DNA of 7,492 bases, taken from the NCBI GenBank assembly GCA_023460715.1, contig JAEWPH010000263.1, positions 1 through 7,492 of the forward strand, given 5' to 3'. Made by a program: the position numbers and the translations under genes. Source of the stretch: Pseudomonadota bacterium (GTDB lineage: Bacteria > Pseudomonadota > Gammaproteobacteria > Burkholderiales > Burkholderiaceae_C). The first letter of the stretch is position 1, and each line of letters opens with the position of its first letter. Under the pieces are notes generated by a model. It saw nothing but the letters and a program-made list of their open reading frames with translations, searched no databases and had not been told where the DNA came from. This document shows, in pieces, positions 1 through 5,632 of this stretch.

Positions 1-432
1 GGCCTGGTTGAAGCCGCGCTCGCGCAGCCGTTCGCGCGACAGCGGCACGGGCACCAGCAGGTCGGCCGCGGCCAGGGCGGGCTCCACGCCGGGCGCCTGC
101 CGCAGCAGCCCAGCCAGGGTGCCCGCCCAGCCGGGATCGGCCTGGAACTTGAAGCCGGCCAGCACCTGGGCCCAGGGGTAGCCGTAGTCCACGGCCGCCA
201 GGCAGGCATCGATGGGGGGCGGATGCCGCACGCAGGCCCCGCATTGCGCCAACCCCGCGGGTACCGGCAGCGCGCAGGTGGCGCAGCGCGGGCAGGGGGC
301 GGCGAAACGCGCCACGCAGTCGTCGCACACGCGGCGCGCCGGCCAGGCGTGGCACACCGCGCATTGGCTGGGGAGGCTGGCGAGCCACCCCCGCCACGGG
401 CGCCATATCCCTGCACGAGCGTTGTGAAGCAT
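1..432 (-). CDS. comF: ComF family protein, N-terminal 144 residues (3' end outside window)
   Basis: This is an open minus-strand frame of 144 codons from ATG at 432 to the left edge, where it is cut off. The N-terminal part has paired cysteines typical of the ComF zinc-ribbon: C24/C27, C36/C39, C47/C50 and C64/C67. It is followed by a YPWAQVLAGFKFQAD segment and then VPVPLSRERLRERGFNQA, the conserved entry into the phosphoribosyltransferase-like domain. The PRPP-binding loop would lie beyond the edge; family members are usually about 230-250 residues. ComF proteins are needed for DNA uptake in naturally competent bacteria, and the family is widespread in species not known to be competent, so the role here is uncertain. 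It is divergent from the BioC-like gene and has no clear Shine-Dalgarno. A TATATT block 7 bp upstream of the ATG would allow a leaderless transcript (inference). Confidence 0.9.
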   Translation of the reverse strand, partial: MLHNARAGIWRPWRGWLASLPSQCAVCHAWPARRVCDDCVARFAAPCPRCATCALPVPAGLAQCGACVRHPPPIDACLAAVDYGYPWAQVLAGFKFQADPGWAGTLAGLLRQAPGVEPALAAADLLVPVPLSRERLRERGFNQA

Positions 433-466
433 CGGGTCAATATACTCGCGGCCACTTTCGCTTGCC
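433..466. promoter_or_regulatory. Putative shared divergent promoter between comF and the BioC-like gene
   Basis: Only 34 bp lie between the two start codons. The block AATATACT (439-446) reads TATACT on the plus strand (441-446) and TATATT on the minus strand (439-444). Both are one mismatch from the sigma-70 -10 consensus. Neither strand has a good -35 at 17 bp; the best on the minus strand is ATGGCA at 18 bp spacing. On the minus strand the start point would fall about on the comF ATG, and on the plus strand about 14 nt before the other ATG. Neither gene has an evident Shine-Dalgarno. Promoter activity is inferred. Confidence 0.35.
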
Positions 467-1375
467 ATGGCAGAACAGCTTCCTCCCACCATCGACCCGG
501 TCGCCGCAGCGCGCTGGCATGCCGGCGCGCCGGCCACTTCGCCGTGGCTGCACGAAGAGGTGGCGCGGCGCATGGACGACCGCCTCCAGTGGATCCGCCA
601 GGCACCCACCGCCTGGTGCGACTGGGACCCCTTGCGCGGCGGCATCGAAGGCCACAACCTGGTGGCGCGCCGCTATCCGGAGGCGGCCTGCCTGATCGCC
701 GAGACCTCGTCCGACGCCGGGCGTGCCCAGGCGCAGGCCCGGTTCGCCATGCCGTGGTGGAACCCTACGCGCTGGGCCGGCAAGGCGCCGCGCTTCGGCC
801 TGCCGCAGGACGGCGGCGTGCAGCTGCTGTGGTCCAACATGGCGCTGCACGTGGCTGCCAACCCACAGGCACTGATCGCGCAGTGGCACCGGGCGCTGGC
901 GGTGGACGGCTATCTGATGTTCTCGTGCCTGGGGCCGGACACCGTGCGGGAGCTGCACGGTCTGTATGCCGCGCTGGGCTGGCCCCCGGCCGGGCACGCC
1001 ATGACCGACATGCACGACTGGGGCGACATGCTGGTGCATGCTGGCTTTGCCGAACCGGTGATGGACATGGAGCGCATCACGCTCACCTTCGCGACCCCGC
1101 AGCGCCTGCTGCAGGAACTGCGCGAGCTGGGCTGCAACCTGCATCCGCAGCGGTTTCCAGCGCTGCGCGGGCGGCGCTGGCGCGACCGGCTGGAACAGGC
1201 CCTGGGCGACCAGCTGGCGGACCCGTCGCAGGGCGGGCAACTGGCGCTCACCTTCGAGATCGTCTACGGCCACGCCTTCAAGCCGGCGCCGCGCGTAAAG
1301 GTCAGCTCCAGCAGCGCCGTCTCGCTGCAGGACATGCGGGCCATGTTGCAGGGCGGGCGTCCGGGTGGTGCCTGA
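467..1375 (+). CDS. BioC-like class I methyltransferase-fold protein with degenerate SAM motif
   Basis: A 302-residue protein resembling BioC (malonyl-ACP O-methyltransferase) and the related NDUFAF5 group. An N-terminal helix resembling the BioC pre-motif helix (about residues 33-47) precedes the motif I position. The segment LLWSNMALHVAANPQALIAQ (120-139) and the following GYLMFSCLGPDTVRELH (148-164) match the BioC pattern of SN-A-L, a helix, then FS-L-P-T-ELH. At motif I, where family members carry an Asp followed by GxGxG, this protein has CDWDPLRGG (51-59), so the glycine-rich SAM loop is not recognisable. The later acidic motif (ET at 79-80) is also weak. It could be an active divergent methyltransferase, or a non-catalytic or repurposed one. 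No other biotin genes are in view. The ATG at 467 has no obvious Shine-Dalgarno, but fits the BioC-like N-terminus and the divergent promoter spacing. Confidence 0.8.
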   Translation: MAEQLPPTIDPVAAARWHAGAPATSPWLHEEVARRMDDRLQWIRQAPTAWCDWDPLRGGIEGHNLVARRYPEAACLIAETSSDAGRAQAQARFAMPWWNPTRWAGKAPRFGLPQDGGVQLLWSNMALHVAANPQALIAQWHRALAVDGYLMFSCLGPDTVRELHGLYAALGWPPAGHAMTDMHDWGDMLVHAGFAEPVMDMERITLTFATPQRLLQELRELGCNLHPQRFPALRGRRWRDRLEQALGDQLADPSQGGQLALTFEIVYGHAFKPAPRVKVSSSSAVSLQDMRAMLQGGRPGGA

Positions 1376-1400
1376 AAGCTGGCGGGGTGGCCGGCCATGG

Positions 1401-1447
1401 CAGACCGGATGGGGCGCTGCGTGGTCTGAGCTGAAAGCGGGCCTTTC
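1401..1447 (+). terminator. Weak hairpins downstream of the BioC-like gene
   Basis: An inverted repeat, CAGACC (1401-1406) and GGTCTG (1423-1428), is followed by a small hairpin GAAAG-CGGGC-CTTTC (1433-1447). Neither has a uridine tract, so intrinsic termination is doubtful. They may act as mRNA 3'-end structures. Confidence 0.25.
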
Positions 1448-1487
1448 GGCAGGCATCACCGCTGCAAGCGTGGCGCATTGGCGACGC

Positions 1488-1519
1488 TGTCAATGACAAA
1501 AATCAAGGCTGGCTACAAT
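1488..1519 (+). promoter_or_regulatory. Sigma-70-like promoter with TGTCA-A-TGACA inverted repeat
   Basis: TACAAT at 1514-1519 is one mismatch from the -10 consensus. ATGACA at 1493-1498 is a -35 candidate at a short 15-bp spacing. The -35 overlaps a perfect 5-bp inverted repeat, TGTCA (1488-1492) and TGACA (1494-1498), that could bind a regulator. The predicted start is near 1526. The surrounding AT-rich stretch (about 1491-1506) stands out in GC-rich DNA. Activity is inferred from sequence only. Confidence 0.4.
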
Positions 1520-1525
1520 GGGCGG

Positions 1526-1632
1526 TGACCGCAGGCCGGTGCCTCCCCTCCGCCCCGCCTGCGCGCCATCGATCCGTTCCACCGTTCCGTGCGCCTGTAC
1601 CGGCCTGCCTGCACCCGTCGGCAGGCTTTTTT
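1526..1632 (+). ncRNA. Candidate small RNA or attenuator leader upstream of the cox operon
   Basis: A roughly 107-nt stretch lies between the promoter-like sequence and an intrinsic terminator. It contains four complementary elements: 1 at 1530-1536 (CGCAGGC), 2 at 1557-1563 (GCCTGCG), 3 at 1599-1608 (ACCGGCCTGC) and 4 at 1620-1626 (GGCAGGC). Elements 1 and 2 pair over 7 bp, and 3 and 4 form the terminator. Alternatively 1531-1540 pairs perfectly with 1599-1608 over 10 bp, which would break the terminator. The interior is C-rich, with CCTCCCCTCC at 1542-1551. No convincing coding frame covers it. It may be a stand-alone sRNA or a conditional terminator for ctaC, about 340 nt downstream. I do not recognise it as a known riboswitch class. 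Confidence 0.4.
1603..1632 (+). terminator. Intrinsic terminator in the ctaC upstream region
   Basis: A perfect 7-bp GC-rich stem, GCCTGCC (1603-1609) with GGCAGGC (1620-1626), and a 10-nt loop, followed at once by six T (1627-1632). This is the canonical layout of a Rho-independent terminator on the plus strand. Its left arm overlaps the arm of an alternative 10-bp helix. Confidence 0.65.
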
Positions 1633-1636
1633 CCGT

Positions 1637-1972
1637 GCGCTCTCCGGAGCGCTACGCTGGCAGATTGCAGGGCTTGTGCGTATTGCAATAGTGCCCGAGG
1701 CCCGGCATGCTGCTTTCGCTGAAGAGAGTTCATGGCAGGGACTGTGCGTCCTGCGATGGATGGCGGAGACAACGGGCTGCACCGCAAGGTGCGGTCCGGT
1801 TTCGATGGAAGCCGGGTTCATGTGGAGCCCAGGGCGGTCCGGGGCGTGTGCGGCGTGTGCTGCCGCCATCCTCCGGTCTGGCAATTGGAGTTCGCATGGC
1901 CTTGCGCGCAGCCTGACCCCACGCAGCTGCGCCAGGGATGGGTCAAATTGAGGCATAAGTTAAGTGAGAACT
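1637..1972 (+). other. Structured non-coding stretch before ctaC
   Basis: There is no recognisable protein here; short open frames on either strand look like chance frames in GC-rich DNA. Hairpins are visible at 1779-1792 (GCACC-GCAA-GGTGC, a GNRA-type tetraloop), 1796-1815 (CCGGTTTC-GATG-GAAGCCGG, one G-U pair), 1850-1866 (GCGGC/GCCGC) and 1906-1932 (GCGCAGC/GCTGCGC). The last 30 nt before the ctaC ATG are AT-rich. I found no strong sigma-70 promoter close to ctaC, so its true transcription start is unknown. Confidence 0.4.
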
Positions 1973-3142
1973 ATGAAGAGCATTTCCAACAAGCTGGCTT
2001 CTCTGCTGCTGGTGGCTGGTGCATGGTGGGGCACCGCGGCCCATGCGGCGCGGGACCTTCCCGGCGGCCCCGCGGTCAACCAGCTGAACCTGGCCCCGCC
2101 CGTCACGCGCATTGCCGAGGAACAGCACTTCCTGCACTGGATGATGCTCATCATCTGCACGGTGATCTTCGTCGCCGTGTTCTCGGTGATGTTCTATTCC
2201 ATCTGGAAGCACCGCAAATCCCAGGGCGCCAAGCCGGCCAACTTCCATGAGTCCGTCACCGTCGAGGTGATCTGGACCATCGTCCCCTTCATCATCGTGA
2301 TCCTGATGGCCCTGCCCGCCACCAAGGTGCTGGTGGCGCAGAAGGACACCACGAATGCCGACCTCACCGTGAAGGTCACCGGCTACCAGTGGAAGTGGGG
2401 CTACGACTACATTACTGGCGAGGGTGAAGGCCTGGCCTACATCTCCACGCTAGATAGCAGCCACCGCCAGATGTCCGACAGCGGCAAGGTGGCCGACGCG
2501 CCGCCCGACTACCTGCTCAAGGTGGACAACCCACTCGTCGTGCCCGTGGGCAAGAAGGTGCGCGTGATCACCACCGCCAACGATGTGATCCACTCCTTCA
2601 TGGTTCCGGCCTTCGGCATCAAGCAGGACGCGATCCCCGGATTCGTGCGCGACACCTGGTTTCGCGCCGACAAGGTGGGCGACTACTACGGCCAGTGCGC
2701 CGAGCTGTGCGGCAAGGAGCACGCCTACATGCCCATCCACGTGAAGGTCGTCTCCGCTGCCGACTACACCCAGTGGGTCGAGGCCGAGAAGAAGAAGGCC
2801 GCCGCCAAGCAGGACGACCCCAACAAGGTCTGGACGCTGGAGGCCCTGCTGCCGCGGGGCGAGAAGGTCTATGCCGCCAATTGCGCGGCCTGCCACCAGG
2901 CCAACGGAAAGGGCGCAGGCCCGATCAAGCCGCTGGACGGCTCGGCCATCGTCAAGGACGAAGACCATGCCAAGCAGCTCCAGATCCTGCTCAAGGGCGC
3001 CGCGGGCGGTGCCATGCCATCGTGGGCGCAGCTGAGCGACACCGACCTGGCCGCCGTGGCCACCTACACCAAGAACGCCTGGTCCAACAAGACCGGCCAG
3101 CTGGTGCAGCCTTCGGAAGTCGTGGCCCAGCGCGGCAAGTGA
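1973..3142 (+). CDS. ctaC: Cytochrome c oxidase subunit II with fused cytochrome c domain (caa3-type)
   Basis: A 389-residue subunit II that accepts electrons from cytochrome c and passes them through CuA to subunit I. A signal peptide ends at TAAHA (21-25), before ARD. Two membrane helices lie at about 55-77 and 98-120, and the periplasmic cupredoxin domain follows. The CuA ligands are H207 (IHSF), then C242, E244, C246, H250 and M253 in CAELCGKEHAYM. The C-terminal third is a class I cytochrome c domain with heme motif CAACH (304-308) and axial M348 (AMPSW), which makes this a caa3-like fused form. ATG at 1973 is preferred over an in-frame GTG at 1964: it gives a clean signal peptide, and GTGAG just upstream can act as a weak ribosome-binding site. 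It is the first gene of the oxidase operon, with 38 bp before ctaD. Confidence 0.97.
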   Translation: MKSISNKLASLLLVAGAWWGTAAHAARDLPGGPAVNQLNLAPPVTRIAEEQHFLHWMMLIICTVIFVAVFSVMFYSIWKHRKSQGAKPANFHESVTVEVIWTIVPFIIVILMALPATKVLVAQKDTTNADLTVKVTGYQWKWGYDYITGEGEGLAYISTLDSSHRQMSDSGKVADAPPDYLLKVDNPLVVPVGKKVRVITTANDVIHSFMVPAFGIKQDAIPGFVRDTWFRADKVGDYYGQCAELCGKEHAYMPIHVKVVSAADYTQWVEAEKKKAAAKQDDPNKVWTLEALLPRGEKVYAANCAACHQANGKGAGPIKPLDGSAIVKDEDHAKQLQILLKGAAGGAMPSWAQLSDTDLAAVATYTKNAWSNKTGQLVQPSEVVAQRGK

Positions 3143-3180
3143 ACCGGCGGTAGCCGTCCCAATGCATTGAGGAATCCAAG

Positions 3181-4812
3181 ATGAGCGCAGTTCTCGACAA
3201 CCACGGACATGCCGCCGGCCACCACGACGACCATGCCCACCACCACGGCCCCACGGGCTGGCGGCGCTGGGTGTTCGCCACCAACCACAAGGACATCGGC
3301 ACGCTGTACCTGCTGTTCTCGTTCACCATGCTGATGATCGGCGGCGTGCTGGCGCTGCTGATCCGCGCCGAGCTGTTCCAGCCGGGCCTGCAACTGGTGA
3401 ACCCCGAGCTGTTCAACCAGCTGACCACCATGCACGGCCTGATCATGGTATTCGGCGCGATCATGCCGGCCTTCGTGGGCTTCGCGAACTGGATGATCCC
3501 GCTGCAGATCGGCGCGTCCGACATGGCCTTCGCGCGCATGAACAACTTCAGCTTCTGGCTGATGATTCCGGCGGCCATCATGCTGGTGTCGTCGTTCTTC
3601 ATGCCGGGCGGCGCGCCCGCCGCGGGCTGGACGCTGTACGCGCCGCTCACGCTGCAGATGGGCCCGTCCATGGACGCCGGCATCTTCGCCATGCACATCC
3701 TGGGCGCCAGCTCCATCATGGGCTCGATCAACATCATCGTGACCATCCTGAACATGCGCGCGCCCGGCATGACGCTGATGAAGATGCCCATGTTCGTGTG
3801 GACCTGGCTCATCACCGCCTACCTGCTGATCGCCGTGATGCCCGTGCTGGCCGGCGCCATCACCATGACGCTGACCGACCGCCACTTCGGCACCAGCTTC
3901 TTCAACCCCGCCGGCGGCGGCGACCCGGTGATGTACCAACACATCTTCTGGTTCTTCGGCCACCCCGAGGTCTACATCATGATCCTGCCGGCGTTCGGCA
4001 TCATCAGCCAGATCGTGCCGGCCTTCAGCCGCAAGAAGCTCTTCGGCTACGCCTCCATGGTGTATGCCACCTCGTCCATCGCCATCCTGTCGTTCATCGT
4101 GTGGGCGCACCACATGTTCACCACGGGCATGCCGGTCACGGGCCAGCTGTTCTTCATGTACGCCACCATGCTGATCTCGGTGCCCACGGCGGTGAAGATC
4201 TTCAACTGGATCGCCACCATGTGGCGCGGCTCCATGACCTTCGAGACGCCCATGCTGTTCGCCGTGGGTTTCATCTTCGTGTTCACCATGGGCGGCTTCA
4301 CGGGGCTGATCCTGTCGATGGCGCCCATCGACATCCAGCTGCAGGACACCTACTACGTGGTGGCCCATTTCCACTACGTGCTGGTGGCCGGCTCGCTGTT
4401 CTCGATGTTCGCGGCCTACTACTACTGGGCACCCAAGTGGACGGGCGTGATGTATTCCGAGCGCCGTGGCCAGATCCACTTCTGGGGCTCGCTGATCTTC
4501 TTCAACGTCACGTTCTTCCCGATGCACTTCCTGGGCCTGGCCGGCATGCCGCGCCGCTATGCCGACTACCCCATGCAGTTCGCCGACTTCAACATGCTGG
4601 CGTCGATCGGTGCGTTCGGCTTCGGTCTGATGCAGGTGTATTTCTTCCTCTGCGTCGTCGTGCCCGCGATGCGCGGTAAGGGCGAGAAGGCGCCGCAGCG
4701 TCCGTGGGAAGCTGCCGAGGGGCTGGAGTGGGAAGTGCCGTCGCCGGCGCCCTTCCACACGTATGAAGTGCCGCCCAAGCTCGACTCTTCCGCCACGCGC
4801 GTGATCGGCTGA
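3181..4812 (+). CDS. ctaD: Cytochrome c oxidase subunit I (heme-copper oxidase, A-type)
   Basis: A 543-residue, 12-helix catalytic subunit that reduces O2 to water and pumps protons. Visible ligands are H85 and H398 for heme a, H396 for heme a3 (AHFHY), and H261, H310 and H311 for CuB. Y265 in GHPEVY is the Tyr that cross-links to the CuB His, and E263 marks an A1-type D-channel. D-channel residues N103, D114 and N121, and K-channel T336 and K339, align with Paracoccus numbering. The residue before D389 is Gln (LQDTYY), where Paracoccus and bovine enzymes have the Mg-ligand His. The N-terminus (residues 8-22) carries eight His. TGAGGAA (3168-3174) is a good Shine-Dalgarno for ATG 3181. It lies downstream of ctaC in the operon, with no terminator between. 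Confidence 0.98.
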   Translation: MSAVLDNHGHAAGHHDDHAHHHGPTGWRRWVFATNHKDIGTLYLLFSFTMLMIGGVLALLIRAELFQPGLQLVNPELFNQLTTMHGLIMVFGAIMPAFVGFANWMIPLQIGASDMAFARMNNFSFWLMIPAAIMLVSSFFMPGGAPAAGWTLYAPLTLQMGPSMDAGIFAMHILGASSIMGSINIIVTILNMRAPGMTLMKMPMFVWTWLITAYLLIAVMPVLAGAITMTLTDRHFGTSFFNPAGGGDPVMYQHIFWFFGHPEVYIMILPAFGIISQIVPAFSRKKLFGYASMVYATSSIAILSFIVWAHHMFTTGMPVTGQLFFMYATMLISVPTAVKIFNWIATMWRGSMTFETPMLFAVGFIFVFTMGGFTGLILSMAPIDIQLQDTYYVVAHFHYVLVAGSLFSMFAAYYYWAPKWTGVMYSERRGQIHFWGSLIFFNVTFFPMHFLGLAGMPRRYADYPMQFADFNMLASIGAFGFGLMQVYFFLCVVVPAMRGKGEKAPQRPWEAAEGLEWEVPSPAPFHTYEVPPKLDSSATRVIG

Positions 4813-4825
4813 ACCGGAGCACCGC

Positions 4826-4930
4826 ATGGCGACCCCCGAGCAGAAGAAGGCCAACCTGCGCATGGCGCTGATCCTCGCCTCCATCGCTGCAGCGTTTTTC
4901 ATCGGTTTCCTGTTCCGCATGACCCGGTGA
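4826..4930 (+). CDS. Cytochrome oxidase small assembly protein (34 aa)
   Basis: A 34-codon ORF starting MATPEQKKANLRMALIL and ending FLFRMTR, 13 bp after the ctaD stop. A short charged N-terminus (to about residue 12) is followed by one hydrophobic helix (about 13-30) and a basic tail, giving a single-pass inner-membrane protein. GGAG at 4816-4819 stands 6 nt before the ATG. It matches what is annotated in Burkholderiales as the cytochrome oxidase small assembly protein, encoded between subunit I and CtaG. By position it likely helps assembly or stability of the oxidase; its biochemical role is not shown by the sequence. Confidence 0.85.
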   Translation: MATPEQKKANLRMALILASIAAAFFIGFLFRMTR

Positions 4931-4934
4931 AGCC

Positions 4935-5015
4935 ATGAGCGCCGTGCTGCACCGTCCCGCCCCTCTGTCCCTCCCCGGGCAGGGCGCTGCTGTGCCGGGA
5001 GGGCCGACGGCATGA
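4935..5015 (+). CDS. Possible 26-codon leader ORF coupled to ctaG
   Basis: A short ORF, MSAVLHRPAPLSL...GGPTA, starts 4 nt after the small assembly gene and ends in an ATGA overlap with the ctaG start. The peptide resembles nothing I know and is rich in Pro, Ala and Gly. GGTGA (4926-4930) could serve as a weak ribosome-binding site. It spans a hairpin that masks the ctaG Shine-Dalgarno, so its translation could open ctaG. It may instead be a chance ORF in GC-rich DNA. Confidence 0.3.
   Translation: MSAVLHRPAPLSLPGQGAAVPGGPTA
4969..5003 (+). promoter_or_regulatory. Hairpin masking the ctaG Shine-Dalgarno
   Basis: CCCTCCC (4969-4975) pairs with GGGAGGG (4997-5003). After a one-base bulge GG (4977-4978) pairs with CC (4995-4996), and an inner GCAG-GGCG-CTGC hairpin fills 4979-4990. 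GGGAGGG is the ctaG ribosome-binding site, 8 nt before ATG 5012, so it would be fully paired when the hairpin forms. Pairing is read by eye; regulation is inferred. Confidence 0.45.
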
Positions 5016-5632
5016 GCTTGCGCCGCGAGAACTTCCGCATGGTGGGCAAGCTGGCCGTGATCTCGGTCGGGATGTTCGCCTTCGGCTACGTGCTGATCCC
5101 GATCTACAAGCACATCTGCGAGATGACGGGCATCAACATCCTGTCGCTCTCCGAACGCCAGGTGCCGGGCAACGGCGTGGCCGGCAAGGACGTCAAGGTG
5201 CCGGCCAACACGCAGGTGGACACCAGCCGCACCATCACCGTGGAGTTCGATGCCAACGCACGCGGGCCGTGGGACTTCAAGCCGGCCCAGCGCTCCATCA
5301 AGGTGCATCCGGGCGAGCTGACCACGGTGATGTACGAGTTCCAGAACATCCAGAACCGCCGCATGGCCGCGCAGGCCATTCCCAGCTACGCGCCCCGCCA
5401 GGCGGCCGCGCACTTCAACAAGCTGGAGTGCTTCTGCTTCAACCAGTACACGCTGGAGCCGGGCGAGAAGCGCGAATGGCCCGTGGCCTTCGTCATCGAT
5501 CCCAAGCTGTCCAAGGACGTGACGACGATCACGCTGTCCTATACCTTCTTCGAGGTGGGTGGCAAGACGCCCCCGGCGCCGGAGTCCACCGCCGCGCTGC
5601 CAGCGGCCGCCACGGCGGAGGCCGGCTCGTGA
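5012..5632 (+). CDS. ctaG: Cytochrome c oxidase assembly protein CtaG/Cox11 (copper chaperone for CuB)
   Basis: A 206-residue Cox11-family protein that delivers copper to the CuB site of subunit I. It has a short cytoplasmic N-terminus, one membrane helix (about 11-31), then a periplasmic immunoglobulin-like domain. C36 (YKHICEMTG) and the copper-binding pair C140/C142 in ECFCFNQ are the family's conserved cysteines. QAIPSYAP (121-128) and the PGE-x-x-x-x-PV-F-x-DP pattern (150-164) are also typical. A proline- and alanine-rich tail (about 186-206) has no conserved motif. ATG 5012 has a strong Shine-Dalgarno, GGGAGGG, at 4997-5003. The stop overlaps the start of the next gene (GTGA). Confidence 0.96.
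   Translation: MSLRRENFRMVGKLAVISVGMFAFGYVLIPIYKHICEMTGINILSLSERQVPGNGVAGKDVKVPANTQVDTSRTITVEFDANARGPWDFKPAQRSIKVHPGELTTVMYEFQNIQNRRMAAQAIPSYAPRQAAAHFNKLECFCFNQYTLEPGEKREWPVAFVIDPKLSKDVTTITLSYTFFEVGGKTPPAPESTAALPAAATAEAGS

Noticed and set aside
1389..1396. GGCCGGCC palindrome after the BioC-like gene
   Set aside because: An 8-bp GC palindrome is expected by chance in DNA of this composition, and no further structure supports a function.
223..1434. 403-codon plus-strand frame overlapping comF and the BioC-like gene
   Set aside because: It is Ala/Arg/Gly/Pro-rich low-complexity sequence, overlaps two well-supported genes in other frames and matches no family.
1513..1956. Open frames on both strands of the ctaC upstream region (minus 147 codons; plus about 120-170 codons)
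   Set aside because: No recognisable domains, no convincing ribosome-binding sites, and they cross the terminator and hairpins. RNA-level structure explains the region better.
1943..1963. AT-rich block TCAAATTGAGGCATAAG before ctaC as a promoter or FNR-type site
   Set aside because: There is no -35/-10 pair at acceptable spacing. TCAA-A-TTGA does not match the TTGAT-N4-ATCAA FNR consensus.
1964..1972. GTG start for ctaC at 1964
   Set aside because: ATG 1973 gives a standard signal peptide (MKS...), and the GTG lies within the likely ribosome-binding site.
3064..5049. Very long (661-codon) open frame antisense to ctaD and ctaG
   Set aside because: The translation is rich in His, Arg, Gly, Glu and Asp with no family resemblance. 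It mirrors the codon bias of ctaD, a common artefact in GC-rich genomes.
5269..5628. Upstream extension of the DUF2970 frame to an ATG at 5269
   Set aside because: The extension overlaps ctaG out of frame with low-complexity sequence. The GTG at 5629 has a good Shine-Dalgarno and gives the usual family length.
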